DNA of 64,000 nt from Candidatus Melainabacteria bacterium (lineage in GTDB: Bacteria; Cyanobacteriota; Vampirovibrionia; Gastranaerophilales; Gastranaerophilaceae): positions 161,901 to 225,900 of the forward strand of contig QHME01000004.1 of NCBI GenBank assembly GCA_003258735.1, given 5' to 3'. Shown here one piece after another: positions 33,316-41,583 of this stretch. Below the pieces are notes generated by a model that did no database searches, had not been told where the DNA came from, and saw nothing but the letters and a program-made list of their open reading frames with translations. Position numbers and translations under genes: made by a program. Position 1 is the first letter of the stretch; each line of letters opens with the position of its first letter.

Positions 33316-34836
33316 TCATTCCATTGGTCGAATCATTGATTCAATAAAATCAATTTCTTCCTGCGTAAGACCATATTTCTTATATAACTTTTCATCTGTC
33401 CATTCTTCGTTGAAATCTTGAACTGGTACAAATGAGTAAACTACTTTAGTAGCGTGTTGAGTATTCTTTCTTAACGCAACCAAAAAGTGAAAAAAATCTG
33501 TTTGCATGTAATTTGCTAAATTCTGAGCCTGTTTTGTATCATCAAAAGCTCCGGCTATTAAGTATGTTTCAGTACAGCAAGATTTCTCACTTGCGACTAT
33601 TGGTTTTATTCTGTCTGGGTTTGTTCCGCTACTACCATTTCCAAAGACCGCAGGAACATAAACTTTGATTTTGTTTATCAAGTCTTGATTGTGAGTAATT
33701 TTATTTATATCTACATAACCAACTTCACCTCTTGCATAAATTTTTATTCCATTTGGAATTTCTTGTATTTGATAATCTTTGAAATCAGTAGCAAATCCAA
33801 AAGGTTTTCTTGAACTAATTTGTGTATCCATTGTTTTTTCATTTAATGATTGAACTTTTTTTAATATTGAAATTGCTTCATTATACCGAATCAAAGTTTC
33901 ACAGCCATTTTCAAGTAACGGTCTTTCAACTGTTGATATAATTTTATTATTTTTATGAGTATTAAATGAACAGCGTCCCCTATTATCTCTATCCCATAGA
34001 AAATAACAAACTCCCCCCTTTATTTCCACTCCAGGGAAACACTCTCCAGCATCCAAAAAATCATGAATTACTCTTACTCTATTGTCATGTAACATTTCGT
34101 CTCTGAAAGTGTCTAATCCTTTACCCCCTGAGTACCATCTAGCAGGTATAATCATTGTTATATACCTAGGGTTCAAATTTTTAGCTTGTTTTACAAATAA
34201 GTGATATAAAGGCTTTGCACTTGCCGCATTTCCACCATCGCTTAATTGATAAGGCGGATTGCCTATTATTACATCAAATTTCATATCTCTTAACCTCTTG
34301 AACAGAGCAGAGTTTCTTTGCTCGTCAGTATGAATAAACGAGTAAGCGTGTGTTTCAAGCTCCTCCCCTCTGTCATACTCAGCCTTAGAAGCTCCGCACA
34401 TCATACATTTATCTTTTAACCACAAGTGATAAGTTCTTTTATACTCAATATTTCCTTCCGGATTATCAAAGTGAGCAACTGAAAACTCACAACTTGCATC
34501 TTTTGAACAATAAACAGAACGCCTTGAAAGTAGTGCAGTAAGTTCTGTTATTGCAAGTCCGAACAACTGGTTTTTAAAAATGTGTTCAACTCTTTTATTC
34601 AAATCTGGGATTTTATCAGCCAAACCATCAATCAATCTTTTAGCAATTTCACGCAAGAACACACCACTTTTACAACATGGGTCTAAAAATTTTGTGTTAG
34701 GACTTGTAAATAATTCCTGTGGCAAAGTATCCAAAATTTCATTAACAAGTTTTGGAGGTGTAAAAACTTCATCTGAACTCAAATGAGAAATACAGTCCAA
34801 AATATCGGGTTTATGCAACTCTTCTAAAAAACTCAT
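33316..34836 (-). CDS. Eco57I-type adenine-N6 DNA methyltransferase
   Basis: 506 aa. DEVFTPPKLVNEILDTLP leads to SAM motif I FLDPCCKSGVFLREIA (LDPCCKSG at 51-58) and catalytic motif IV DVIIGNPPYQLSDGG (about 189-195). Two Cys pairs (YCSKDASCEF near 110, CMMCGAS near 144) form a possible zinc site inserted between them. The C-terminal part (from about 330) would be the target-recognition region, with INKIKVYVPAVFGNGSSG and a KYGLTQEEIDFIESMIRP tail. It would methylate adenine on host DNA and set specificity for the helicase-nuclease. ATG overlaps the stop of the upstream SAM-binding gene (ATGA), implying coupled translation. Confidence 0.88.
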   Translation of the reverse strand: MSFLEELHKPDILDCISHLSSDEVFTPPKLVNEILDTLPQELFTSPNTKFLDPCCKSGVFLREIAKRLIDGLADKIPDLNKRVEHIFKNQLFGLAITELTALLSRRSVYCSKDASCEFSVAHFDNPEGNIEYKRTYHLWLKDKCMMCGASKAEYDRGEELETHAYSFIHTDEQRNSALFKRLRDMKFDVIIGNPPYQLSDGGNAASAKPLYHLFVKQAKNLNPRYITMIIPARWYSGGKGLDTFRDEMLHDNRVRVIHDFLDAGECFPGVEIKGGVCYFLWDRDNRGRCSFNTHKNNKIISTVERPLLENGCETLIRYNEAISILKKVQSLNEKTMDTQISSRKPFGFATDFKDYQIQEIPNGIKIYARGEVGYVDINKITHNQDLINKIKVYVPAVFGNGSSGTNPDRIKPIVASEKSCCTETYLIAGAFDDTKQAQNLANYMQTDFFHFLVALRKNTQHATKVVYSFVPVQDFNEEWTDEKLYKKYGLTQEEIDFIESMIRPME

Positions 34837-35486
34837 ACCAGCCCTCCTAAATTCCTATAAAAAGTCAACGGAAATTCATTAATCGGTTGAGGAATAAACA
34901 CATCTTCACCCTTATCGTTTGTCAAAGATGCAAACAAAGGGGTATTCAATATTTCAGCCTGTTGATTAAGTTGAGAAAAAGAAAATTCTTCTCTTTTGAA
35001 TTGATACCCAACCAGGGTCCATTGTGTGAAAACAATCTTGTCTATGCCGTTCAAAGAATCACCTTGCAATATATTCTTGGATAGAATGAATTTCATAATG
35101 TTCTGAAATTGCTCATCGGGCTTAGTTTTAAGGCTGCTTTTATAACAATCACAAGCAATTTCAAACATCCTGTTCCTTGCGATTTGAACATTATCTTCAA
35201 GTAGGTCAATTCCATAAATACTTGCAAGAGCAGATAACATCTGAACTTCAAAATCAGTTTTTTTAGTGCGGTATCTTGAAGCAACAGTTTTCAATTTTCT
35301 TTCAAGAATAGCAACAAGAAAGTTTCCGTCACCACACGCAGGCTCTAAAAATCGACTATCAATTCTTTCAGATTCATTTTTAACAAGGTCAAGCATAGCT
35401 TCAACTTCACGTCTAGCCGTCAAAACCTCACCGTGGTTTCTAACCCTATCACTGCTCTTGACCTGAATTTCTTTTTCTAAAATCAT
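34833..35486 (-). CDS. Methyltransferase-like SAM-binding protein lacking the NPPY motif
   Basis: 217 aa. N-terminal helix RVRNHGEVLTARREVEAMLD and motif I SRFLEPACGDGNFLVAILER (45-60) are those of N6-adenine methyltransferases, and ASIYGIDLLEDNVQIARNRM is motif II/X-like. Where NPPY should stand it has DKIVFTQWTLVGYQF, with no D/N-P-P-Y/W, so it probably binds SAM without methylating. Either a non-catalytic partner that completes the enzyme at 33316 (split methyltransferase), or a regulatory subunit. Both ends overlap neighbouring genes by 4 bases, so production is coupled in a fixed ratio. Confidence 0.82.
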   Translation of the reverse strand: MILEKEIQVKSSDRVRNHGEVLTARREVEAMLDLVKNESERIDSRFLEPACGDGNFLVAILERKLKTVASRYRTKKTDFEVQMLSALASIYGIDLLEDNVQIARNRMFEIACDCYKSSLKTKPDEQFQNIMKFILSKNILQGDSLNGIDKIVFTQWTLVGYQFKREEFSFSQLNQQAEILNTPLFASLTNDKGEDVFIPQPINEFPLTFYRNLGGLV

Positions 35487-35797
35487 TTTCTCTCCTTTGC
35501 TCTAATCGATATTTCATATCTCTTTATCAAGGAGTCAAAATCATTTTCTAATAACTCAGCAATTCCTTTCGGTCTTATATATGTAGATTTGCCAAGAATA
35601 TCATTCATGTAATCTTTTTTTATACTTTTAATTGTTGCAGGTTCTATTTTTTCAATTTCTTCTTGAGTATAAGACCATTGCTTGCTAAATTTTGACAACT
35701 CTTGTTTTAAATGTTCTTGATTTTTAGTATTCGAATTGTTAAGTTCATACTTTATATAACCAATAGCCTTTTCAAAATTTTGTTTTTCACTAGCCAA
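35483..35797 (-). CDS. Small operon protein of unknown function, 104 aa
   Basis: Soluble helical protein: KQNFEKAIGYIKYELNNSNT, HLKQELSKFSKQWSYTQEEI, KIEPATIKSIKKDYMNDILG and a final basic helix (YEISIRAKERK). No known motif. Its start overlaps the PLD gene by 8 bases and its stop overlaps the SAM-binding gene by 4, so all four proteins are made from one coupled message. Candidate adaptor between the PLD nuclease and the methyltransferase parts. Confidence 0.7.
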   Translation of the reverse strand: MASEKQNFEKAIGYIKYELNNSNTKNQEHLKQELSKFSKQWSYTQEEIEKIEPATIKSIKKDYMNDILGKSTYIRPKGIAELLENDFDSLIKRYEISIRAKERK

Positions 35798-36635
35798 TAT
35801 AATCCTCCTTAAAAATTTTAAATCTCAAAGGATTTCGTAGCTTACATAACCCTAAAGCTAATGCTTGTCTTGGATAAGCTCTATTGTTTTTGGCTTTTAA
35901 CTCAAGTAATTCTCCAATTTTATTAAATCCATAACTTATATTTGAATTAACACCAATGTTAAATTTGAGCCGTATTATATCTCTTAACTTAGGAGGTAGG
36001 GTTGCCAATATTTTAGCGATTTCCGTATCTGGAAGTCGCTTTAAATCATCAATTATTTGAAAATGGTAATTTTTCAAATTAAATAATTCTGTTGCATTTA
36101 ACTTTGCACCATAATGAAATTTTTCAACATCTAATTTTGTTTCAATGTGATGATTTTCTAAATATAAGTTTTCCTGTTCTATTTGTTTTTTTGTAATCGG
36201 AAACTTTTTTGCGAAACTAAATAGAGCAGAAAAATATTCATGTAACTGGTTAATTTCTTCTTTTTTTTGAAATTTTACAGATAATTCGACATTATTTAAA
36301 AGCCCACTATTAGTTAAATTTGCAGAACCGAGAATAGCAACAACATCATCAAATATATAAAGTTTTGTATGTAAATTTTGAATTGCGTATAATGCAACAT
36401 TATTTTTTGAAAGTTCTTCTAATGCTTTTATACTGTTGGCGCCAGATAAAAAATCTTCTCGACAAAATTTTGTAATAAGTGTAATTTTAAAATTGTTTTT
36501 TTGAAGTTTTTGTAAAAGTAATTCTACAATATCAAGACTGATAAAAGGGACAATAATTTGTATTTCTTTTTTCGTGTTATTTACTAAGTTTAAAAATTCT
36601 GAATAATGGTTTTCGGTTATTATTTGCATATACAT
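35790..36635 (-). CDS. PLD-superfamily (HKD) nuclease-like protein
   Basis: 281 aa. One phospholipase-D active site: LHTKLYIFDDVVAILGSANL (H89, K91, with GSANLTNSG at 103-111), so a dimer would be needed to build the two-HKD site. Flanked by IQIIVPFISLDIVELLLQKL, as in bacterial PLD nucleases of the Bfil/NgoFVII and DISARM DrmC kind. A second domain (about 150-281, ENHHIETKLDVEKF, LDIIRLKFNIG-like) is unassigned. First gene of the defence operon. Start uncertain: ATG at 36635 or 36629, both near AAAGGG. Probably the DNA-degrading or sensing component. Confidence 0.85.
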   Translation of the reverse strand: MYMQIITENHYSEFLNLVNNTKKEIQIIVPFISLDIVELLLQKLQKNNFKITLITKFCREDFLSGANSIKALEELSKNNVALYAIQNLHTKLYIFDDVVAILGSANLTNSGLLNNVELSVKFQKKEEINQLHEYFSALFSFAKKFPITKKQIEQENLYLENHHIETKLDVEKFHYGAKLNATELFNLKNYHFQIIDDLKRLPDTEIAKILATLPPKLRDIIRLKFNIGVNSNISYGFNKIGELLELKAKNNRAYPRQALALGLCKLRNPLRFKIFKEDYIG

Positions 36636-36678
36636 TAACCCTTTTGCACCATTTCATCTATTTTGATGAATAACATTG

Positions 36679-36718
36679 AAATCCCAGACAAATATTAAAT
36701 TTTACTCGTCTGGGATTT
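36679..36718. terminator. Hairpin between defence operon and recombinase
   Basis: 11-bp stem AAATCCCAGAC/GTCTGGGATTT with an 18-base AT-rich loop. The T run (TTTTTCTTAATTTG) is on the + strand; on the - strand only TTT follows. It insulates the recombinase at 36841 from the PLD operon, whose promoter should lie between 36636 and 36678. Confidence 0.6.
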
Positions 36719-36733
36719 TTCTTAATTTGTTTT

Positions 36734-36793
36734 TATGCACGGTTTACTTTTTGAATTTTACGTGGTACTATGCACGTATAGTAGTTTATGCAC
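36734..36793. repeat. Three TATGCAC direct repeats
   Basis: TATGCAC at 36734-36740, 36769-36775 and 36787-36793; the last two extend to TATGCACGTATAG and TATGCACCCGTATAG. Located 48-107 bases past the stop of the catalytic-only recombinase, so possibly its binding sites. Confidence 0.45.
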
Positions 36794-36840
36794 CCGTATA
36801 GATGGTCTGTTGTATTTGTTAATGATGCATATAGCTTTTG

Positions 36841-37404
36841 TTACAGTTCAAAGTTTTTATATGATTCGTCCAGTTCTTCTTGTGCTATGCCGATATAACG
36901 CATTGTTATTGAGGGCGAACTGTGATTAAAAATTTTCTGCAACAATGCTACATCATGAAATTTTTTGTAATGGTGATAGCCAAAACTCTTACGTCCGCTA
37001 TGTGTTCCAAAATTCCCTTGTAGTCCTACTTTTAAACAAGCATCATTAATAAATCTGTAAACTTGCGACCTATCTAATCTGCAATGTTTCTTACCAACAA
37101 AAAGTGGTTCATCACTTGTAATAGAGTATGTTTTATCTCTTTCAACAAGGTATTTTTTAATAAGACTTTTCAACTTATTATTTAGTGGGAAACGTTTATA
37201 CTTACCCGTTTTCTTTTCTATAACCTCAACATATTGTTTGTTTCTGACGTCTTCTATATTTAATCCAAGTACATCAGATATTCTAAGACCGCTGTTGCAA
37301 GTGAAGACAAATATTAACTGATTCCGCAGACTATGTTTTGCTAGATACTGTTCAACAGCCTCAATATCTCTCTTGTCTTTTATTGGTTCTACTAAGTTCT
37401 TCAT
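36841..37404 (-). CDS. Tyrosine recombinase, catalytic domain only
   Basis: 187 aa. Full active site: Arg41 in NSGLRISDVLGL, Lys in KTGKYKRFPL, H135xxR138 in THSGRKSFGYHH, His161 and nucleophile Tyr170 in HSSPSITMRYIG. The N-terminal core-binding (SAM-like) and arm-binding domains of usual integrases are missing, giving a compact recombinase like those of some phages and conjugative elements. Not a fragment: the start has GGTG upstream and every catalytic residue is present. Role may be inversion or multimer resolution rather than att integration, which the 40249 integrase should do. Confidence 0.85.
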   Translation of the reverse strand: MKNLVEPIKDKRDIEAVEQYLAKHSLRNQLIFVFTCNSGLRISDVLGLNIEDVRNKQYVEVIEKKTGKYKRFPLNNKLKSLIKKYLVERDKTYSITSDEPLFVGKKHCRLDRSQVYRFINDACLKVGLQGNFGTHSGRKSFGYHHYKKFHDVALLQKIFNHSSPSITMRYIGIAQEELDESYKNFEL

Positions 37405-37746
37405 CTCTTTTACACCCTTTCTGCTACATATTCCTCGTTTTGTAGCAAATTAGAATGTAACTTATTATTTTAGTTATATAAATAAATTAGCCTAAAAGAA
37501 CATAATTTTAAAAAGGCAAAAGACCTATATAAAGCTAAAACATAGAGCACTGTACAGATAAACTGTAGGTAGAAATCTCTAGGTTACACATATATACTAT
37601 TTACTATAATTCGCTATTTGTCAAGTATTGAATCAATGTTAATTATTCATTTTAAGCCCGCTATGAGGCTCGTAAAAAGGTGTTTCATATTTAATGTAAT
37701 AAATGGCAACCCCCAATTCAATGATTTTAGAAAAATCGGAGTAAAA
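37405..37746. other. Gene-free 342-base region, possible origin
   Basis: Very AT-rich with no convincing ORF. A short inverted pair AGCC...GGCT lies in the middle of 37650-37672 and repeats of CTGTA occur around 37552-37575. It lies downstream of the replication-initiator-like gene 37747-38820, a common place for a plasmid-type origin. No clear iterons seen. Confidence 0.4.
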
Positions 37747-38820
37747 TTAAGAATTTCTTCCTTCAATAACTTTTCTGTATAATTCAACATACAATTTATT
37801 ACTAGAATCAGTCATTTGTAACTTTTTTAAAACCCGTGATAAGGAATTTTTTTGCGAACCTTTATACATCCCAAGCAACCTTGTTGCTGAGATTTTATTA
37901 ACCTTAATTAATTCTGCTAATAATTTTTCATGTTTACTTAAATGAACCTCTTGGGTGATAGGTTCATTAAAAAATACACGATTTCTTAATTCATTTGTAT
38001 AAAACCTTTCTAATGTATTATATAAATTCTCTTCTTGCAGTAAATCCAACAATGTAGCAAGTCTTAAATCATGGCTATTTGTTGTATTAGAAATAAAGTC
38101 TGAAATATTTTTTAACTTTTTTGAATAAGCATACTGTAACTCACATCTTAATATATGAAGATTCTGTAAAGATAAATAAGGTTGAGAATTATGGTAAGCC
38201 CCTATTGGCAATATATCTCTATCTATAGGTGATAATGGGCTTGGTAAAAATATATCATTAAGAGAAGCTTTATCTCTGAGTTCTTGGACTTTATCATAGA
38301 ATAGAATTACTTTGTCTCCTACAATGTTTTTATTCGTAGAATCTTTCTTTAGCGTGCTTAGAATAAGACTTGTATTTGTCGAATTAGAAGTATTTTGAAT
38401 AGGATTAATCCCTGCTCTGTATTTCCTCTTTTTTAGCATTTCAATATAACGTGGAACAGTGCCTTGTGTATAAAAATTCTTTGTAAGGTGAATTTTACTT
38501 ATAATAAAACTATTGTAAATATTTTCTGGCAAGTCATAAAATCCGAGATTTTCAAACAACTCAAATAAGGTTTGTTCTTCTAGCATAATAAGGTTAGTAT
38601 CGGTTTGACCTTCATTTGTCCTATATCTTGTAGGTGTAAATTCAAGGCTTATTCTTTGTCTGCTTGTATTAAGCCTATATGCATTATCTGGATAATGTGA
38701 AGACATAACCTTTTCTATATTTGTAAGGAATGCAGCCCTATTGTTAATATCAAAATCCGTATCATTTATATAAAAACGTAACTTATCAATTAATAAGTCA
38801 TTGAACAATTTACCAACCAT
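37747..38820 (-). CDS. Possible replication initiator, 357 aa
   Basis: The features fit a phage/plasmid replication protein of the gpII/X or Rep kind, by pattern only: strand SKIHLTKNFYTQGTVPRYIE, the VILFYDKVQELRDKA element (seen as hxFYDKxxEL in that family) and NLHILRCELQYAYSKKLKN (LRxELQ). C-terminal part is a helical DNA-binding-like domain (ISATRLLGMYKGSQKNSLSR). If correct it starts rolling-circle-type replication of the excised island. Start overlaps the upstream 441-aa gene by 11 bases, so the two are coupled. I cannot point to the catalytic Tyr with confidence. Confidence 0.5.
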   Translation of the reverse strand: MVGKLFNDLLIDKLRFYINDTDFDINNRAAFLTNIEKVMSSHYPDNAYRLNTSRQRISLEFTPTRYRTNEGQTDTNLIMLEEQTLFELFENLGFYDLPENIYNSFIISKIHLTKNFYTQGTVPRYIEMLKKRKYRAGINPIQNTSNSTNTSLILSTLKKDSTNKNIVGDKVILFYDKVQELRDKASLNDIFLPSPLSPIDRDILPIGAYHNSQPYLSLQNLHILRCELQYAYSKKLKNISDFISNTTNSHDLRLATLLDLLQEENLYNTLERFYTNELRNRVFFNEPITQEVHLSKHEKLLAELIKVNKISATRLLGMYKGSQKNSLSRVLKKLQMTDSSNKLYVELYRKVIEGRNS

Positions 38821-40135
38821 AATCCCTCCTTAAAACATTATGAAATCTAGCAGTTGCACAAAATTTATCTTGGTTTAAAATTTTATCTAAATTCTCTAAA
38901 TCCATGTAAATATCATTTTTTACTCTGTAATCATCTTTTTTGAAACATTTATCAATTAATATTTTCCTTTTGTTATTAGGTAACTTTGATAATAAAATAA
39001 TTACCGCTGTTTTTAAAGCTGTATTCCTTTCTCCCTTGTAGCGAGTAATAAATTTGCTGTAAGTTGTATAATGTGATTTATCGAACGTGATAAGACTACT
39101 ATTTTGTACGATTGCTCGAAAATGAAAACTGATAATAAGTGAGATAAAAAATCCGCCTTTTTCAACAAAATTACGTAAATAAATTTTATTCAAAGGGTTA
39201 CAATCTAAAGAGAGAATACGACTTATAGTTCTCATACCTGTTACATATAAAATAAGCTCAATAGAATTAGGAGTATTGCCGTGTTTTACACGCAGTTCAC
39301 TCTCAGATTTTCTATCCAATTCCTTGTTAAACTCACTTTTAACTTTTTTATAACCTTCATTTTTAAAAGCATCAGCTAAGATAAAATTATTTTTTACTCT
39401 AAATAGTATAGTTTGCTTTTCGTCATTTACTGTTATGACGATATTCTTCTTATTTGAAGGAATAAATTTCGAGATTTCTTCAAATAATTCTTCATATAAA
39501 ACATCTGTTTCAAATTCTACGGACATCTTCATTCCAGTAAGGATATTCAGACTGATAAAATTATGAAACTCGGACAGATTAAGTGTAATTGTTTCATTAG
39601 TATAGCTATTTACATATTCGGTAAGTAAAATTAACATTACAAAATGCCAAAAAGCATTTGCATAAAATGGAATTTCCTTTTCATCTTTAACATGTTCAAC
39701 AAATACCTTGCTATTGAAAGTAAAGACAAGATTCCTATTTTTTATATTAGCATTGTTAATAGGAACAGACTTTCTGCCTCTACCACTTGCAATATAACTC
39801 AATTTTACTATTTGTCTTATTAAATCAGAAGAAGCAAATTTAATAAAATTATCAATGTACGCTGTAGGATAGTTGAAGAATTGGGAATTATATTCCCTTA
39901 ATAACTGCTCATATTCTTCTATATTAGTTATTTTGTACCCATTTATACTTCCTAACCAGTCATTCAGTCCACTATTACAGTTATTTAATATAATATTATC
40001 TCTTATAGTCCTAGATAATACTTTTCTTATATTATGGGCTGATAAACAAGTAGATAACATAATATACTTCTCTGATAATCTTTTTATATCCATAAAATTT
40101 TCATTCTCTTTAATTTTCCTATTTTCCTTTTTCAT
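38810..40135 (-). CDS. Unknown island protein, 441 aa
   Basis: Not recognised. Helix-rich and very Asn/Lys/Ile-rich with no signal peptide; helical stretches include YANAFWHFVMLILLTEYVNS and FISLIISFHFRAIVQNSSLI, which are hydrophobic but probably buried rather than membrane. GTGRGRKSVPINNA near residue 130 (read as ASGRGRKSVP) is a basic loop. Start at 40135 is chosen because AAAAGGAGC lies 7 bases upstream; the longer frame to 40192 has none. Coupled to the replication-like gene by an 11-base overlap, so perhaps a replication or mobilization partner. Low GC relative to the flanks. Confidence 0.6.
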   Translation of the reverse strand: MKKENRKIKENENFMDIKRLSEKYIMLSTCLSAHNIRKVLSRTIRDNIILNNCNSGLNDWLGSINGYKITNIEEYEQLLREYNSQFFNYPTAYIDNFIKFASSDLIRQIVKLSYIASGRGRKSVPINNANIKNRNLVFTFNSKVFVEHVKDEKEIPFYANAFWHFVMLILLTEYVNSYTNETITLNLSEFHNFISLNILTGMKMSVEFETDVLYEELFEEISKFIPSNKKNIVITVNDEKQTILFRVKNNFILADAFKNEGYKKVKSEFNKELDRKSESELRVKHGNTPNSIELILYVTGMRTISRILSLDCNPLNKIYLRNFVEKGGFFISLIISFHFRAIVQNSSLITFDKSHYTTYSKFITRYKGERNTALKTAVIILLSKLPNNKRKILIDKCFKKDDYRVKNDIYMDLENLDKILNQDKFCATARFHNVLRRDYGW

Positions 40136-40248
40136 TTTATATGCTCCTTTTGTTGTTATATTGCGGTTTTTAGGTATTTTCTTGTACTGCATGTATCCCC
40201 TTTATTGAAATATCTTATTTGTATTTACTCTGGTATATGCCTAGTCAT

Positions 40249-41235
40249 TTAATACTCATTCAGTAACTTAAAAGCATTTTCCATACTGGCACTTGGATTA
40301 TGTGTATATCGCTGAGTTGTTTTTAAATCTGCATGACCTAGTATTTTTTGTATAGTTACAATGTCAACTCCAGCCTCATTAAGTCGAGATGCAGTTGTAT
40401 GCCTTAGCTTATGAAACGTTATTGGCGGGATTCCGCTACGTTTCACAGCTCTTTTGAAACTTGTTTTTACGTCTTTATATCTAGTACCAGTAACAGGGGA
40501 TGTAAAAACATAATCACCTAACCTTGGAAGTTTCAATAATTCTTCTTTAAGAGTTTTGGTTAATCTTAGCTTACGAGGTTTGTTATTCTTAGTATTTAAG
40601 GCAATAAGATAATCTTCTTCAAAGAATACGTCTTGCCATTTTAAACTCAATATTTCATTTTGCCTCATGCCAGTATGCAAGGCTGTTATTATAATTGCTC
40701 TCATAGTAGGATTGCATACTACAAGTAATCTTACTTCTTCATCCTTTGTCAAATAACGCTCTGAAGGATTTTCTATACGTAGTTTTTTCAGTGTCGAACA
40801 AGGATTTACCGCTATACGTTTATTTTCAATGGCTAATGAAAATAAACGACGGATATTGTCAACTTCTCGATTTATGCTAGAATTTTTTATTTTGCCTAAA
40901 CGAGTGTTAATATATTTTTCAATATCTGAAACGGTTATCTGCTCTACATCTTTATTTCCTACTATCTTATAAAACTTATCTATAACATAATCAAATGTCT
41001 TTGGTCTGGTATAGTGAGCCATTGCATATTCTCTGAAATCTGCAATTAAGTCTTCTAAGTAATAGACCTGTTTCTTTGTTATGTCGTAACCAGTTTTTAT
41101 AAGTTCTGCCTTATGTACAGTTTCAAAATAAGCAACATCATTTTTGGTAAGCCCTTTAAAAGTTTTACAATATCTTTTGCCTTTGTACATAAAGTTGTAG
41201 CCATAATAACCTGATTTGTGTTTATATACACTCAT
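40249..41235 (-). CDS. Tyrosine-recombinase integrase of the island
   Basis: 328 aa. Three domains in order: arm-binding N-terminus (SVYKHKSGYYGYNFMYKGKR, residues 1-60), SAM-like core-binding domain (TRPKTFDYVIDKFYKIVGNK to about 160), and catalytic domain with Arg in LHTGMRQNEILSLKW, Lys in ALNTKNNKPRKLRLT, HKLRH in ITFHKLRHTTASRLNEAG and the HADLKTTQRYTH end with the nucleophile Tyr. Matches phage and ICE integrases that use tRNA 3' ends. Its stop is about 1.9 kb from attR with excisionase and repressor genes between. Starts 2 bases after the excisionase stop, so xis-int are coupled. Confidence 0.95.
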   Translation of the reverse strand: MSVYKHKSGYYGYNFMYKGKRYCKTFKGLTKNDVAYFETVHKAELIKTGYDITKKQVYYLEDLIADFREYAMAHYTRPKTFDYVIDKFYKIVGNKDVEQITVSDIEKYINTRLGKIKNSSINREVDNIRRLFSLAIENKRIAVNPCSTLKKLRIENPSERYLTKDEEVRLLVVCNPTMRAIIITALHTGMRQNEILSLKWQDVFFEEDYLIALNTKNNKPRKLRLTKTLKEELLKLPRLGDYVFTSPVTGTRYKDVKTSFKRAVKRSGIPPITFHKLRHTTASRLNEAGVDIVTIQKILGHADLKTTQRYTHNPSASMENAFKLLNEY

Positions 41236-41237
41236 TA

Positions 41238-41420
41238 TTACCCTCTTTCTACTGTTGGAGAAAAAATATATGCCAAAAGAGCATCCGCATTAAATAAATA
41301 TTTTCTTCCAACTCTTCCACAAACTTCAGCAGGGAATTTTCCTCCCTTGGCTAGTTTTTGTAATGTTCTAACATCCAATTTTAGTATTTTTGATGCTTCT
41401 AATGTACTAATTATTTGCAT
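41238..41420 (-). CDS. Excisionase-like DNA-binding protein
   Basis: 60 aa. MerR-type/HTH_17 winged helix, as in excisionases: STLEASKILKLDVRTLQKLA, then GGKFPAEVCGRVGRKYLFNA and the final helix DALLAYIF. It is a one-domain architectural factor expected to bend attR/attL for excision and to repress or favour integrase action. AAGGAGT precedes the ATG. The - strand promoter at 41452-41480, with flanking operators, should drive xis-int. Confidence 0.85.
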   Translation of the reverse strand: MQIISTLEASKILKLDVRTLQKLAKGGKFPAEVCGRVGRKYLFNADALLAYIFSPTVERG

Positions 41421-41435
41421 ATCGACTCCTTTTTG

Positions 41436-41561
41436 CGTACCTGTACGTCATATTGTATCACATTATTTTATTTTTGTCAACTCTGCGTACATGTTCGTAT
41501 TTTTGATAGTTTTAAGTAACGTACGTGTTCGGCTTGACGTAAGTTATTCAAATGCTATAAT
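41436..41561. promoter_or_regulatory. Divergent promoters with three operators controlling xis-int and the repressor
   Basis: Operators CGTACCTGTACG (41436-41447, perfect dyad), CGTACATGTTCG (41486-41497) and CGTACGTGTTCG (41520-41531). The - strand promoter: TTGACA (41480-41475), 17 bases, TACAAT (41457-41452). The + strand promoter: TTGACG (41534-41539), 16 bases, TATAAT (41556-41561). Site 2 lies just upstream of the - strand -35 and site 1 at its start; site 3 abuts the + strand -35, so the repressor could control both promoters. Confidence 0.8.
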
Positions 41562-41583
41562 TATTAAAGGAGGGAAGGGATGT

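Noticed and set aside
30637..36635. A complete DISARM system
   Set aside because: PLD, methylase and helicase are present but no DUF1998 (DrmB) protein, and the helicase has a GIY-YIG domain that DrmA lacks.
41436..41531. LexA boxes upstream of the island repressor
   Set aside because: LexA boxes of Gram-positives and cyanobacteria have 4 bases between GAAC and GTTC halves; these have 2, and the first half is CGTAC.
41218..41583. Long open frame continuing upstream of the island repressor to 41218
   Set aside because: It runs antisense through the excisionase and over both divergent promoters and the operators; the ATG at 41584 has the ribosome site AGGAGG.
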